Below are positions 14,561 through 28,400 of a stretch of 64,000 nt of DNA, piece after piece. The notes under the pieces were generated by a model. It saw only the letters and a program-made list of their open reading frames with translations, searched no databases and was not told the origin of the DNA. Source of the stretch: Euonymus europaeus (taxonomy: Eukaryota > Streptophyta > Magnoliopsida > Celastrales > Celastraceae); contig OY756962.1 of NCBI GenBank assembly GCA_963580455.1, positions 11,736,001 to 11,800,000 of the forward strand, written 5' to 3'. The position numbers and the translations under genes were made by a program. How positions within the stretch are numbered: the first letter of the stretch is position 1; every line of letters starts with the position of its first letter.

Positions 14561-17500
14561 TGAGCAACTTCGGACCATCAAAGTTGCTCGGTGTACACTT
14601 TTTATTGTTCTTCTATGTCAAATTTTATGAGTATAAGCTTCCTGGATTATTTCGATGCCAAAACACCAACTTTCTACCACAAATGGACAAAACCGTTAAA
14701 AGCTCTTCCATAGAGAGAGTTGAGAAACTTCGGACCATCAAAGTTGCTCAGCGTACACTATTTACTATTCTTCTAAGTCAAATTTTACGAGTATAAGCTT
14801 GCTAGATTATTTCGATGCCAAAACACCAACTTTCTATGACAAATGAACAAAACCGTTAAAAGATCCTCCATAGAGATAGTTGAGCAACTTCGAAACATCA
14901 AAATTGCTCGGCGTACACTATTTACTATTCTTCTATATCAAATTTTACGAGTATAAGCTTCCAAGATTATTTCAATGCCAAAACACGAACTTTCTATGAC
15001 AAATGGACAAAACCGTTAAAAGCTCCTCCATAGAGAGAGTTGAGCAACTTGGGACCAACAAAGTTGCTCGGGATACACTTTTTATTGTTCTTCTATGTCA
15101 AATTTTACGAGTATAAGCTTACTAGATTATTTCAATGCTAAAACACCATCTTCCCATGACAAATGGACAAAACCGTTAAAAGCTCCTCCATAGAGAGAGT
15201 TGAGCAACTTCGGATCATCAAAGTTGCTCGGTTTACACTTTTTATTGTTCTTCTATGTCAAATATTATGAGTATAGGCTTCCTAGATTATTTCGATAACA
15301 AAAGACCAACTTTCTATGACAAATGGACAAACCTGTTAAAAGCTACTCCATAGACAGAGTTGAGCAAGTTCGGACCATAAAAGTTGTTCGACGTACACTT
15401 TTTACGATTCTTCTATGTAAAATTTTACGAGTATAAGCATCCTAGATTATTTCGATGACAAAACACCAACTTTCTATGACAAATGTACAAAACAGCTAAA
15501 TGCTCCTCCTTAGAGAGAGTTGAGCAACTTCGGACCATCAAAGTTCCTCGGTGTACACTTTTATTGTTCTTCTACGTCATATTTTATGAGTAGAAGCTTC
15601 CAAGATTATTTCGATTCCAAAAACACCAACTTTCTATGACAAATGAACAAAACCGTTAAAAGCTACTCCATAGAGAGAGTTGCTCGCAACTTCGGACCAA
15701 CAAAGTTGCTCGGGATACACTTTTTATTGTTCTTCTATGTCAAATTTTACGAGTATAAGCTTCCTAGATTATTTCGATGCTAAAACACCATCTTTCTATG
15801 ACAAATGGAGAAAACATTTAAAAGCTCCTCCATAGAGAGAGTTGAGCAACTTCGGACCATCGAAGTTGCTCGGTGTACACTTTTTATTGTTCTTCTACAT
15901 CAAATTTTATGAGTAGAAACTTCCAAGATTATTTCAATTCCAAAAACACGAACTTTCTATGACAAATGGACAAAACCGTTAAAAGCTCCTCAATAGAGAG
16001 AGTTGATGAACTTCGAACCAACAAAGTTGCTCGGGATACACTTTTTATTATTCTTCTATGTCAAATTTTACGAGTATAAGCTTCCTAGATTATTTTGACG
16101 CTAAAACACCATCTTTCTATGACAAATGGACAAAACCGTTAAAAGCTCCTCCATAGAGAGAGTTGAGCAACTTCGGACCATCAAAGTTGCTCGGTGTACA
16201 CTTTTTATTGTTATTCTATGTCAAATTTTATGAGTATATGAGCTTCCTAGATTATTTCGATGCCAAAAGACCAATTTATTATGACAAATGGACAAATCCG
16301 TTAAAAGCTACTCCATAGACAGAGTTGAGCAAGTTCTGACCATAAAAGTTGTTCGACGTACACTTTTTACGATTCTTCTATGTCAAATTTTACGAGTATA
16401 AGCTTCCTATATTATTTCGATGACAAAACACCAACTTTCTACGACAAATAGACAAAACAGCTAAAAGCTCCTCCTTAGAGAGAGTTGAGCAACTTCGGAC
16501 CATCAAAGTTCCGCGGTGTACACTTTTATTGTTCTTCTACATCAAATTTTATGAGTAGAAGCTTCCAAGATTATTTCAATTCCAAAAACACGAACTTTCT
16601 ATGACAAATGAACAAAACCGTTAAAAGCTACTCCATAGAGAGAGTTGCTCGCAACTTCGGACCAACAAAGTTGCGCGGGATACACTTTTTATTGTTTTTC
16701 AATGTCAAATTTTACGAGTATAAGCTTCCTAGATTATTTCGATGCTAAAACACCATCTTTCTATGACAAATGGACAAAACCGTTAAAAGCTCCTCCATAG
16801 AGAGAGTTGATCAACTTCGGACGATCATAGTTGCTCGGTGTACACTTTTTATTGTTCTTCTATGTCAAATATTATGAGTATATGAGTTTTCTAGATTATT
16901 TCGAAGCCAAAAGACCAATTTAATATGACAAATGGACAAACCCGTTAAAAGCTACTCCATAGACAGAGTTGAGCAAGTTCGAACCATAAAAATTGTTCGA
17001 CATACACTTTTTACGATTCTTCTATGTCAAATTTTACGAGTATAAGCTTCCTATATTATTTCGATGACAAAACACCAACTTTCTACGACAAATAGACAAA
17101 ACAGCTAAAAGCTCCTCCTTAGAGAGAGTTGAGCAACTTCGGACCATCAAAGTTCCGCGGTGTACACTTTTATTGTTCTTCTACATCAAATTTTATAAGT
17201 AGAAGCTTCCAAGATTATTTCAATTCCAAAAACATGAACTTTCTATGACAAATGGACAAAACCGTTAAAAGCACCTCAATAGAGAGAGTTGATGAACTTC
17301 GAACCAACAAAGTTGCTCGGGATACACTTTTTATTGTTCTTCTATGTCAAATTTTACGAGTATAAGTTTCCTAGATTATTTCGATGCCAAAACACCAACT
17401 TTTTACGTCAAATGGGAAAAACCGTTAAAAGCTCTTTTATAAAGAGAGTTGAGCAACTTCGGACCATCAAAGTTGCTCGGTGTACACTTTTTATTGTTCT

Positions 17501-20500
17501 TCTATGTCAAATTTTATGAGTATAAGCTTCCTGGATTATTTCGATGGCAAAACACCAACTTTCTACCACAAATGGACAAAACCGTTAAAAGCTCTTCCAT
17601 AGAGAGAGTTGAGAAACTTCGGACCATCAAAGTTGCTCAGCGTACACTATTTACTATTCTTCTAAGTCAAATTTTACGAGTATAAGCTTGCTAGATTATT
17701 TCGATGCCAAAACACCAACTTTCTATGACAGATGAACAAAACCGTTAAAAGATCCTCCATAGAGATAGTTGAGCAACTTCGAAACATCAAAATTGCTCGG
17801 CGTACACTATTTACTATTCTTCTATGTCAAATTTTACGAGTATAAGCTTCCAAGATTATTTCGATGCGAAAAGACCATCTTTCTATGACAAATGGACAAA
17901 CCCGTTAAAAGCTACTCCATAGACAGAGTTGAGCAAGTTCGGACCATAAAAGTTGTTCGACGTACACTTTTTACGATTCTTCTATGTAAAATTTTACGAG
18001 TATAAGCATCCTAGATTATTTCGAAGACAAAACACCAACTTTCTATGACAAATGTACAAAACAGCTAAATGCTCCTCCTTAGAGAGAGTTGAGCAACTTC
18101 GGACCATCAAAGTTCCTCGGTGTACACTTTTATTATTCTTCTACATCATATTTTATGAGTAGAAGCTTCCAAGATTATTTCGATTCCAATAACACCAACT
18201 TTCTATGTTAAATGAACAAAACCGTTAAAAACTACTCCATAGGGAGAGTTGCTCGCAACTTCGGACCAACAAAGTTGCTCGGGATACACTTTTTATTGTT
18301 CTTCTATGTCAAATTTCACGAGTATAAGCTTCCTAGATTATTTCGATGCTAAAACACCGTCTTTCTATGAAAAATGGACAAAACCGTTAAAAGCTCCTAC
18401 ATAGAGAGAGTTGAGCAACTTCGGACCATCAATGTTGCTCGGTGTACACTTTTTATTGTTATTCTATGTCAAATTTTTATGAGTATAAGCTTCCAAGATT
18501 ATTTCAATTCCAAATCACCAACTTTCTATGAGAAATGGACAAAACCGTTAAAAGCTCCTCCATAGAGAGAGTTGAGCAACTTCGGACCATCAAAGTTGCT
18601 CAGTGTACACTTTTTATTGTTCTTCTATGTCAAATTTTACGAGTATAAGCTTCCAAGATTATTTCGATGCCAAAACAACAACTTTTTATCACAAATGGAC
18701 AAAACCGTTAAAAGCTCCACCATAGAGAGAGTTGAGCAACTTCGGACCATCATAGTTGCTCGGTGTACACTTTTTATTGTTCTTCTATGTCAAATATTAT
18801 GAGTATATGAGCTTCCTAGATTATTTCGATGCCAAAAGACCAACTTATTATGACAAATGGACAAACCCGTTAAAAGCAACTCCATAGACAGAGTTGAGCA
18901 AGTTCGGACCATAAAAATTGTTCGACGTACACTTTTTTCGATTCTTCTATGTCAAATTTTACGAGTATAAGCTTCCTATATTATTTCGATGACAAAACAC
19001 CAACTTTCTACGATAAATAGACAAAATAGCTAAAAGTTCCTACTTAGAGAGAGTTGAGCAACTTCGGACCATCAAAGTTGCTCAGTGTACACTTTTTATT
19101 GTTCTTCTATGTCAAATATTATGAGTATAAGCTTCCTAGATTATTTCGATGCCAAAAGACCAACTTTTTATGACAAATGGACAAACCCGTTAAAAGCTAC
19201 TCCATAGACAGAGTTGAGCAAGTTCGGACCATAAAAGTTGTTCGACGTACACTTTTTACGATTCTTCTATGTAAAATTTTACGAGTAGAAGCATCCTAGA
19301 TTATTTTGATGACAAAACACCAACTTTCTACGACAAATAGACAAAACAGCTAAAAGCTCCACCTTAGAGAGAGTTGAGCAACTTCGGACCGTCAAACTTC
19401 CTCTGTGTACACTTTTATTGTTCTTCTACATCAAATTTTATAAGTAGAAGCTTCCAAGATTATTTCAATTCCAAAAACACGAACTTTCTATGAGAAATGG
19501 ACAAAACCGTTAAAAGCTCCTCAATAGAGAGAGTTGATGAACTTCGAACCAACAAAGTTGCTCGGGATACACTTTTTATTGTTCTTCTATGTCAAATTTT
19601 ACGAGTATAAGTTTCCTAGATTATTTCGATGCCAAAACACCAACTTTTTACGTCAAATGGGCAAAACCGTTAAAAGCTCTTTTATAAAGAGAGTTGAGCA
19701 ACTTCGGACCATCAAAGTTGCTCGGTGTACACTTTTTATTGTTCTTCTATGTCAAATTTTATGAGTATAAGCTTCCTGGATTATTTCGATGCCAAAACAC
19801 CAACTTTCTACCACAAATGGACAAAACCGTTAAAAGCTCTTCCATAGAGAGAGTTGAGAAACTTCGGACCATCAAAGTTGCTCAGCGTACACTATTTACT
19901 ATTCTTCTAAGTCAAATTTTACGAGTATAAGCTTGCTAGATTATTTCGATGCCAAAACACCAACTTTCTATGACAAATGAACAAAACCGTTAAAAGATCC
20001 TCCATAGAGATAGTTGAGCAACTTCGAAACATCAAAATTGCTCGGCGTACACTATTTACTATTCTTCTATATCAAATTTTACGAGTATAAGCTTCCAAGA
20101 TTATTTCAATGCCAAAACACGAACTTTCTATGACAAATGGACAAAACCGTTAAAAGCTCCTCCATAGAGAGAGTTGAGCAACTTGGGACCAACAAAGTTG
20201 CTCGGGATACACTTTTTATTGTTCTTCTATGTCAAATTTTACGAGTATAAGCTTACAAGATTATTTCGATGCTAAAACACCATCTTCCCATGACAAATGG
20301 ACAAAACCGTTAAAAGCTCCTCCATAGAGAGAGTTGAGCAACTTCGGACCATCAAAGTTGCTCGGTTTACACTTTTTATTGTTCTTCTATGTCAAATATT
20401 ATGAGTATAGGCTTCCTAGATTATTTCAATAACAAAAGACCAACTTTCTATGACAAATGGACAAACCTGTTAAAAGCTACTCCATAGACAGAGTTGAGCA

Positions 20501-22310
20501 AGTTCGGACCATAAAAGTTCTTCGACGTACACTTTTTACGATTCTTCTATGTAAAATTTTACGAGTATAAGCATCCTAGATTATTTCGATGACAAAACAC
20601 CAACTTTCTATGACAAATGTACAAAACAGCTAAATGCTCCTCCTTAGAGAGAGTTGAGCAACTTCGGACCATCAAAGTTCCTCGGTGTACACTTTTATTG
20701 TTCTTCTACGTCATATTTTATGAGTAGAAGCTTCCAAGATTATTTCGATTCCAAAAACACCAACTTTCTATGACAAATGAACAAAACCGTTAAAAGCTAC
20801 TCCATAGAGAGAGTTGCTCGCAACTTCGGACCAACAAAGTTGCTCGGGATACACTTTTTATTGTTCTTCTATGTCAAATTTTACGAGTATAAGCTTCCTA
20901 GATTATTTCGATGCTAAAACACCATCTTTCTATGACAAATGGAGAAAACATTTAAAAGCTCCTCCATAGAGAGAGTTGAGCAACTTCGGACCATCGAAGT
21001 TGCTCGGTGTACACTTTTTATTGTTCTTCTACATCAAATTTTATGAGTAGAAACTTCCAAGATTATTTCAATTCCAAAAACACGAACTTTCTATGACAAA
21101 TGGACAAAACCGTTAAAAGCTCCTCAATAGAGAGAGTTGATGAACTTCGAACCAACAAAGTTGCTCTGGATACACTTTTTATTATTCTTCTATGTCAAAT
21201 TTTACGAGTATAAGCTTCCTAGATTATTTTGACGCTAAAACACCATCTTTCTATGACAAATGGACAAAACCGTTAAAAGCTCCTCCATAGAGAGAGTTGA
21301 GCAACTTCGGACCATCAAAGTTGCTCGGTGTACACTTTTTATTGTTATTCTATGTCAAATTTTATGAGTATATGAGCTTCCTAGATTATTTCGATGCCAA
21401 AAGACCAATTTATTATGACAAATGGACAAATCCGTTAAAAGCTACTCCATAGACAGAGTTGAGCAAGTTCTGACCATAAAAGTTGTTCGACGTACACTTT
21501 TTACGATTCTTCTATGTCAAATTTTACGAGTATAAGCTTCCTATATTATTTCGATGACAAAACACCAACTTTCTACGACAAATAGACAAAACAGCTAAAA
21601 GCTCCTCCTTAGAGAGAGTTGAGCAACTTCGGACCATCAAAGTTCCGCGGTGTACACTTTTATTGTTCTTCTACATCAAATTTTATGAGTAGAAGCTTCC
21701 AAGATTATTTCAATTCCAAAAACACGAACTTTCTATGACAAATGAACAAAACCGTTAAAAGCTACTCCATAGAGAGAGTTGCTCGCAACTTCGGACCAAC
21801 AAAGTTGCGCGGGATACACTTTTTATTGTTTTTCAATGTCAAATTTTACGAGTATAAGCTTCCTAGATTATTTCGATGCTAAAACACCATCTTTCTATGA
21901 CAAATGGACAAAACCGTTAAAAGCTCCTCCATAGAGAGAGTTGATCAACTTCGGACCATCATAGTTGCTCGGTGTACACTTTTTATTGTTCTTCTATGTC
22001 AAATATTATGAGTATATGAGTTTTCTAGATTATTTCGAAGCCAAAAGACCAATTTAATATGACAAATGGACAAACCCGTTAAAAGCTACTCCATAGACAG
22101 AGTTGAGCAAGTTCGAACCATAAAAATTGTTCGACATACACTTTTTACGATTCTTCTATGTCAAATTTTACGAGTATAAGCTTCCTATATTATTTCGATG
22201 ACAAAACACCAACTTTCTACGACAAATAGACAAAACAGCTAAAAGCTCCTCCTTAGAGAGAGTTGAGCAACTTCGGACCATCAAAGTTCCGCGGTGTACA
22301 CTTTTATTGT
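12040..22310 (+). repeat. 5134-bp super-repeat (about 32 monomers), two copies
   Basis: At least six markers repeat at exactly 5134 bp: 12155/17289, 12315/17449, 13240/18374, 13438/18572, 14400/19534 and 14560/19694. The rare GCACCTCAATAG variant just before 12155 also recurs before 17289. Similarity starts near 12040, since the CGGATCGTCAAAC upstream of copy 1 is not matched upstream of copy 2. It ends near 22310, where the copy-1 ATAAGTAG type is replaced by ATGAGTAG. The junction between copies is around 17174. The first half is shared with the 3844-bp unit and the second half with the 5.29-kb unit downstream. Confidence 0.87.
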
Positions 22311-22422
22311 TCTTCTACATCAAATTTTATGAGTAGAAGCTTCCAAGATTATTTCAATTCCAAAAACACAAACTTTCTATGACAAATGGACAAAACCGTT
22401 AAAAGCTCCTCAATAGAGAGAG

Positions 22423-25400
22423 TTGATGAACTTCGAACCAACAAAGTTGCTAGGGATACACTTTTTATTGTTCTTCTATGTTAAATTTTATGAGTATAAG
22501 CTTCCTAGATTATTTCGATGCCAAAACACCAACTTTCTACAACAAATGGACAAAACCATTAAAAGCTCTTCCATAGAGAGAGTTGAGCAACTTTGGACCA
22601 TCAAAGTTGCTCGGCGTACACTATTTACTATTCTTCTAAGTCAAATTTTACGAGTATAAGCTTGCTAGATTATTTCGATGCCAAAACACCAACTTTCTAT
22701 GACAAATGAACAAAACCGTTAAAAGATCCTCCATAGAGATAGTTGATCAACTTCGAACCATCAAAGTTGCTCGGGGTACACTATTTAATATTCTTCCATG
22801 TCAAATTTTACGAGTATAAGCTATCTAGATTATTTCGATGCCAAAACACCAACTTTCTATCACAAAGCGACAAAACTGTTAAAAGCTCCTCCATAGAGAG
22901 AGTTGAGCAACTTCGGACCATCAAAGGTGCTCGGCGTACACCTTATATTGTTCTTCTATGTCAAATTTTACGAGTATAAGCTTCCTAGATTATTTCGATG
23001 ACAAAACACCAACTTTCTATGACAAATGGACAAAACAGCTAAAAGCTCCTCCATAGAGAGAGTTGAGCAACTTCGGACCATCAAAGTTGCTCGGCGTACA
23101 CCTTATATTGTTCTTCTATGTTAAATTTTACGAGTATAAGCTTCCTAGATTATTTCGATGATAAAAGACCAACTTTCTACGACAAATGAACAAAACAGCT
23201 AAAAGCTCCTCCATAGAGAGAGTTGAGCAACTTCGGACCATCAAAGTTGCTCGGCGTACACCTTATATTGTTCTTCTATGTCAAATTTTACCAGTATAAG
23301 CTTCCTAGATTATTTCGATGATAAAACACCAACTTTCTATGACAAATGGACAAAACAGCTAAAAGCTCCTCTTTAGAGAGAGTTGAGCAACTTCGGACCA
23401 TCATAGTTGCTCAGCGTACACTATTTACTATTCTTCTATGTGAAATTTTACGAGTATAAGCTTGCTAGATTATTTCGATGCCAAAACACCAAATTTCTAT
23501 GACAAATGAACAAAACCGTTAAAAGATCCTCTATAGAGATAGTTGAGCAACTTCGAACCATCGAAGTTGCTCGGCGTACACTATTTACTATACTTCTATG
23601 TCAAATTTTACGAGTTTAAGATTTCTAGGTTATTTCGATGACAAAACACCAATTTTTTATGACAAATGTACAAAACAGCTAAATGCTCGTCCTTAGAGAG
23701 AGTTGAGCAACTTCGGAACATCAAAGTTCCTCGGTGTACACTTTTATTGTTCTTCTACATCATATTTTATGAGTAGAAGCTTCCAAGATTATTTCGATTC
23801 CAAAAACACAAACTTTCTATGACAAATGAACAAAACTGTTAAAAACTACTCTATAGAGAGAGTTGCTCGCAACTCCGAACCAACAAAGTTGCTCGGGATA
23901 CACTTTTTATTGTTCTTCTATGTCAAATTTTACGAGTATAAGCTTCCTAGATTATTTCGATGCTAAAACACCATCTTTCTATGACAAATGGACAAAACTG
24001 TTAAAAGCTCCTCCATAGAGAGAGTTGATCAACTTCAGACCATCAAAGTTGCTCGGTGTAAACTTTTTATTTTTATTCTATGTCAAATTTTATGAGTATA
24101 AGCTTCCAAGATTATTTCGATTCCAAATCACTAACTTTCTATGAGAAATGGACAAAACCGTTAAAAGCTCCACCATAGAGAGAGTTGATGAACTTCGAAC
24201 CAACAAAGTTGCTCGGGATACACTTTTATTGTTCTTCTACATCAAATTTTATAAGTAGAAGCTTCCAAGATTATTTCAATTCCAAAAACACGAACTTTCT
24301 ATGAGAAATGGACAAAACCGTTAAAAGCTCCTCAATAGAGAGAGTTGATGAACTTCGAACCAACAAAGTTGCTCGGGATACACTTTTTATTGTTCTTCTA
24401 TGTCAAATTTTACGAGTATAAGTTTCCTAGATTATTTCGATGCCAAAACACCAACTTTTTACGTCAAATGGGCAAAACCGTTAAAAGCTCTTTTATAAAG
24501 AGAGTTGAGCAACTTCGGACCATCAAAGTTGCTCGGTGTACACTTTTTATTGTTCTTCTATGTCAAATTTTATGAGTATAAGCTTCCTGGATTATTTCGA
24601 TGCCAAAACACCAACTTTCTACCACAAATGGACAAAACCGTTAAAAGCTCTTCCATAGAGAGAGTTGAGAAACTTCGGACCATCAAAGTTGCTCAGCGTA
24701 CACTATTTACTATTCTTCTAAGTCAAAATTTAAAGAGTATAAGCTTGCTAGATTATTTCGATGCCAAAACAGCAACTTTCTATGACAAATGAACAAAACC
24801 GTTAAAAGATCCTCCATAGAGATAGTTGAGCAACTTCGAAACATCAAAATTACTCGGCGTACACTATTTACTATTCTTCTATGTCAAATTTTACGAGTAT
24901 AAGCTTCCAAGATTATTTCGATGACAAAACATCAACTTTTTATCACAAATTGACAAAACCGTTAAAAGCTCCACCATAGAGAGAGTTGAGCAACTTCGGA
25001 CCATCAAAGTTGCTCGGTGTACACTCTTTATTGTTCTTCTATGTCAAATTTTACTAGTATAAGCTTCGAAGATTATTTCAATGCCAAAACACGAACTTTC
25101 TATGACAAATGGACAAAACCGTTAAAAGCTCATCCATAGAGAGAGTTGAGCAACTTGGGACCAACAAAGTTGCTCGGGTTACACTTTTTATTGTTCTTCT
25201 ATGTCAAATTTTACGAGTATAAGCTTACTAGATTATTTCGATGCTAAAACACCATCTTCCCATGACAAATGGACAAAACCGTTAAAAGCTCCTCCATAGA
25301 GAGAGTTGAGCAACTTCGGACCATCAAAGTTGCTCGGTTTACACTTTTTATTGTTCTTCTATGTCCAATATTATGAGTATAAGCTTCCTAGATTATTTCG

Positions 25401-28400
25401 ATAACAAAAGACCAACTTTCTATGACAAATGGACAAACCTGTTAAAAGCTACTCCAAAGACAGAGTTGAGCAAGTTCGGACCATAAAAGTTGTTCGACGT
25501 ACACTTTTTACGATTCTTCTATGTAAAATTTTACGAGTATAAGCATCCTAGATTATTTCGATGACAAAACACCAACTTTCTATGACAAATGTACAAAACA
25601 GCTAAATGCTCCTCCTTAGAGAGAGTTGAGCAACTTCGGACCATCAAAGTTCCTCGGTGTACACTTTTATTGTTCTTCTACGTCATATTTTATGAGTAGA
25701 AGCTTCCAAGATTATTTCGATTCCAAAAACACCAACTTTCTATGACAAATGAACAAAACCGTTAAAAGCTACTCCATAGAGAGAGTTGCTCGCAACTTCG
25801 GACCAACAAAGTTGCTCGGGATACACTTTTTATTGTTCTTCAATGTCAAATTTTACGAGTATAAGCTTCCTAGATTATTTCGATGCTAAAACACCATCTT
25901 TCTATGACAAATGGAGAAAACATTTAAAAGCTCCTCCATAGAGAGAGTTGAGCAACTTCGGACCATCAAAGTTGCTCGGTGTACACTTTTTATTGTTCTT
26001 CTACATCAAATTTTATGAGTAGAAACTTCCAAGATTATTTCAATTCCAAAAACACGAACTTTCTATGACAAATGGACAAAACCGTTAAAAGCTCCTCAAT
26101 AGAGAGAGTTGATGAACTTCGAACCAACAAAGTTGCTCGGGATACACTTTTTATTATTCTTCTATGTCAAATTTTACGAGTATAAGCTTCCTAGATTATT
26201 TTGACGCTAAAACACCATCTTTCTATGACAAATGGACAAAACCGTTAAAAGCTCCTCCATAGAGAGAGTTGAGCAACTTCGGACCATCAAAGTTGCTCGG
26301 TGTACACTTTTTATTGTTATTCTATGTCAAATTTTATGAGTATATGAGCTTCCTAGATTATTTCGATGCCAAAAGACCAATTTATTATGACAAATGGACA
26401 AATCCGTTAAAAGCTACTCCATAGACAGAGTTGAGCAAGTTCAGACCATAAAAGTTGTTCGACGTACACTTTTTACGATTCTTCTATGTCAAATTTTACG
26501 AGTATAAGCTTCCTATATTATTTCGATGACAAAACACCAACTTTCTACGACAAATAGACAAAACAGCTAAAAGCTCCTCCTTAGAGAGAGTTGAGCAACT
26601 TCGGACCATCAAAGTTCCGCGGTGTACACTTTTATTGTTCTTCTACATCAAATTTTATGAGTAGAAGCTTCCAAGATTATTTCAATTCCAAAAACACGAA
26701 CTTTCTATGACAAATGAACAAAACCGTTAAAAGCTACTCCATAGAGAGAGTTGCTCGCAACTTCGGACCAACAAAGTTGCACGGGATACACTTTTTATTG
26801 TTTTTCAATGTCAAATTTTACGAGTATAAGCTTCCTAGATTATTTCGATGCTAAAACACCATCTTTCTATGACAAATGGACAAAACCGTTAAAAGCTCCT
26901 CCATAGAGAGAGTTGATCAACTTCGGACCATCATAGTTGCTCGGTGTACACTTTTTATTGTTCTTCTATGTCAAATATTATGAGTATATGAGTTTTCTAG
27001 ATTATTTCGAAGCCAAAAGACCAATTTAATATGACAAATGGACAAACCCGTTAAAAGCTACTCCATAGACAGAGTTGAGCAAGTTCGAACCATAAAAATT
27101 GTTCGACATACACTTTTTACGATTCTTCTATGTCAAATTTTACGAGTATAAGCTTCCTATATTATTTCGATGACAAAACACCAACTTTCTACGACAAATA
27201 GACAAAACAGCTAAAAGCTCCTCCTTAGAGAGAGTTGAGCAACTTCGGACCATCACAGTTCCGCGGTGTACACTTTTATTGTTCTTCTACATCAAATTTT
27301 ATGAGTAGAAGCTTCCAAGATTATTTCAATTCCAAAAACACAAACTTTCTATGACAAATGGACAAAACCGTTAAAAGCTCCTCAATAGAGAGAGTTGATG
27401 AACTTCGAACTAACAAAGTTGCTAGGGATACACTTTTTATTGTTGTTCTATGTTAAATTTTATGAGTATAAGCTTCCTAGATTATTTCGATGCCAAAACA
27501 CCAACTTTCTACAACAAATGGACAAAACCATCAAAAGCTCTTCCATAGAGAGAGTTGAGCAACTTTGGACCATCAAAGTTGCTCGGCGTACACTATTTAC
27601 TATTCTTCTAAGTCAAATTTTACGAGTATAAGCTTGCTAGATTATTTCGATGCCAAAACACCAACTTTCTATGACAAATGAACAAAACCGTTAAAAGATC
27701 CTCCATAGAGATAGTTGATCAACTTCGAACCATCAAAGTTGCTCGGGGTACACTATTTAATATTCTTCCATGTCAAATTTTACGAGTATAAGCTTTCTAG
27801 ATTATTTCGATGCCAAAACACCAACTTTCTATCACAAAGCGACAAAACTGTTAAAAGCTCCTCCATAGAGAGAGTTGAGCAACTTCGGACCATCAAAGGT
27901 GCTCGGCGTACACCTTATATTGTTCTTCTATGTCAAATTTTACGAGTATAAGCTTCCTAGATTATTTCGATGACAAAACACCAACTTTCTATGACAAATG
28001 GACAAAACAGCTAAAAGCTCCTCCATAGAGAGAGTTGAGCAACTTCGGACCATCAAAGTTGCTCGGCGTACACCTTATATTGTTCTTCTATGTTAAATTT
28101 TACGAGTATAAGCTTCCTAGATTATTTCGATGATAAAAGACCAACTTTCTACGACAAATGAACAAAACAGCTAAAAGCTCCTCCATAGAGAAGTTGAGCA
28201 ACTTCGGACCATCAAAGTTGCTCGGCGTACACCTTATATTGTTCTTCTATGTCAAATTTTACCAGTATAAGCTTCCTAGATTATTTCGATGATAAAACAC
28301 CAACTTTCTATGACAAATGGACAAAACAGCTAAAAGCTCCTCTTTAGAGAGAGTTGAGCAACTTCGGACCATCTTAGTTGCTCAGCGTACACTATTTACT

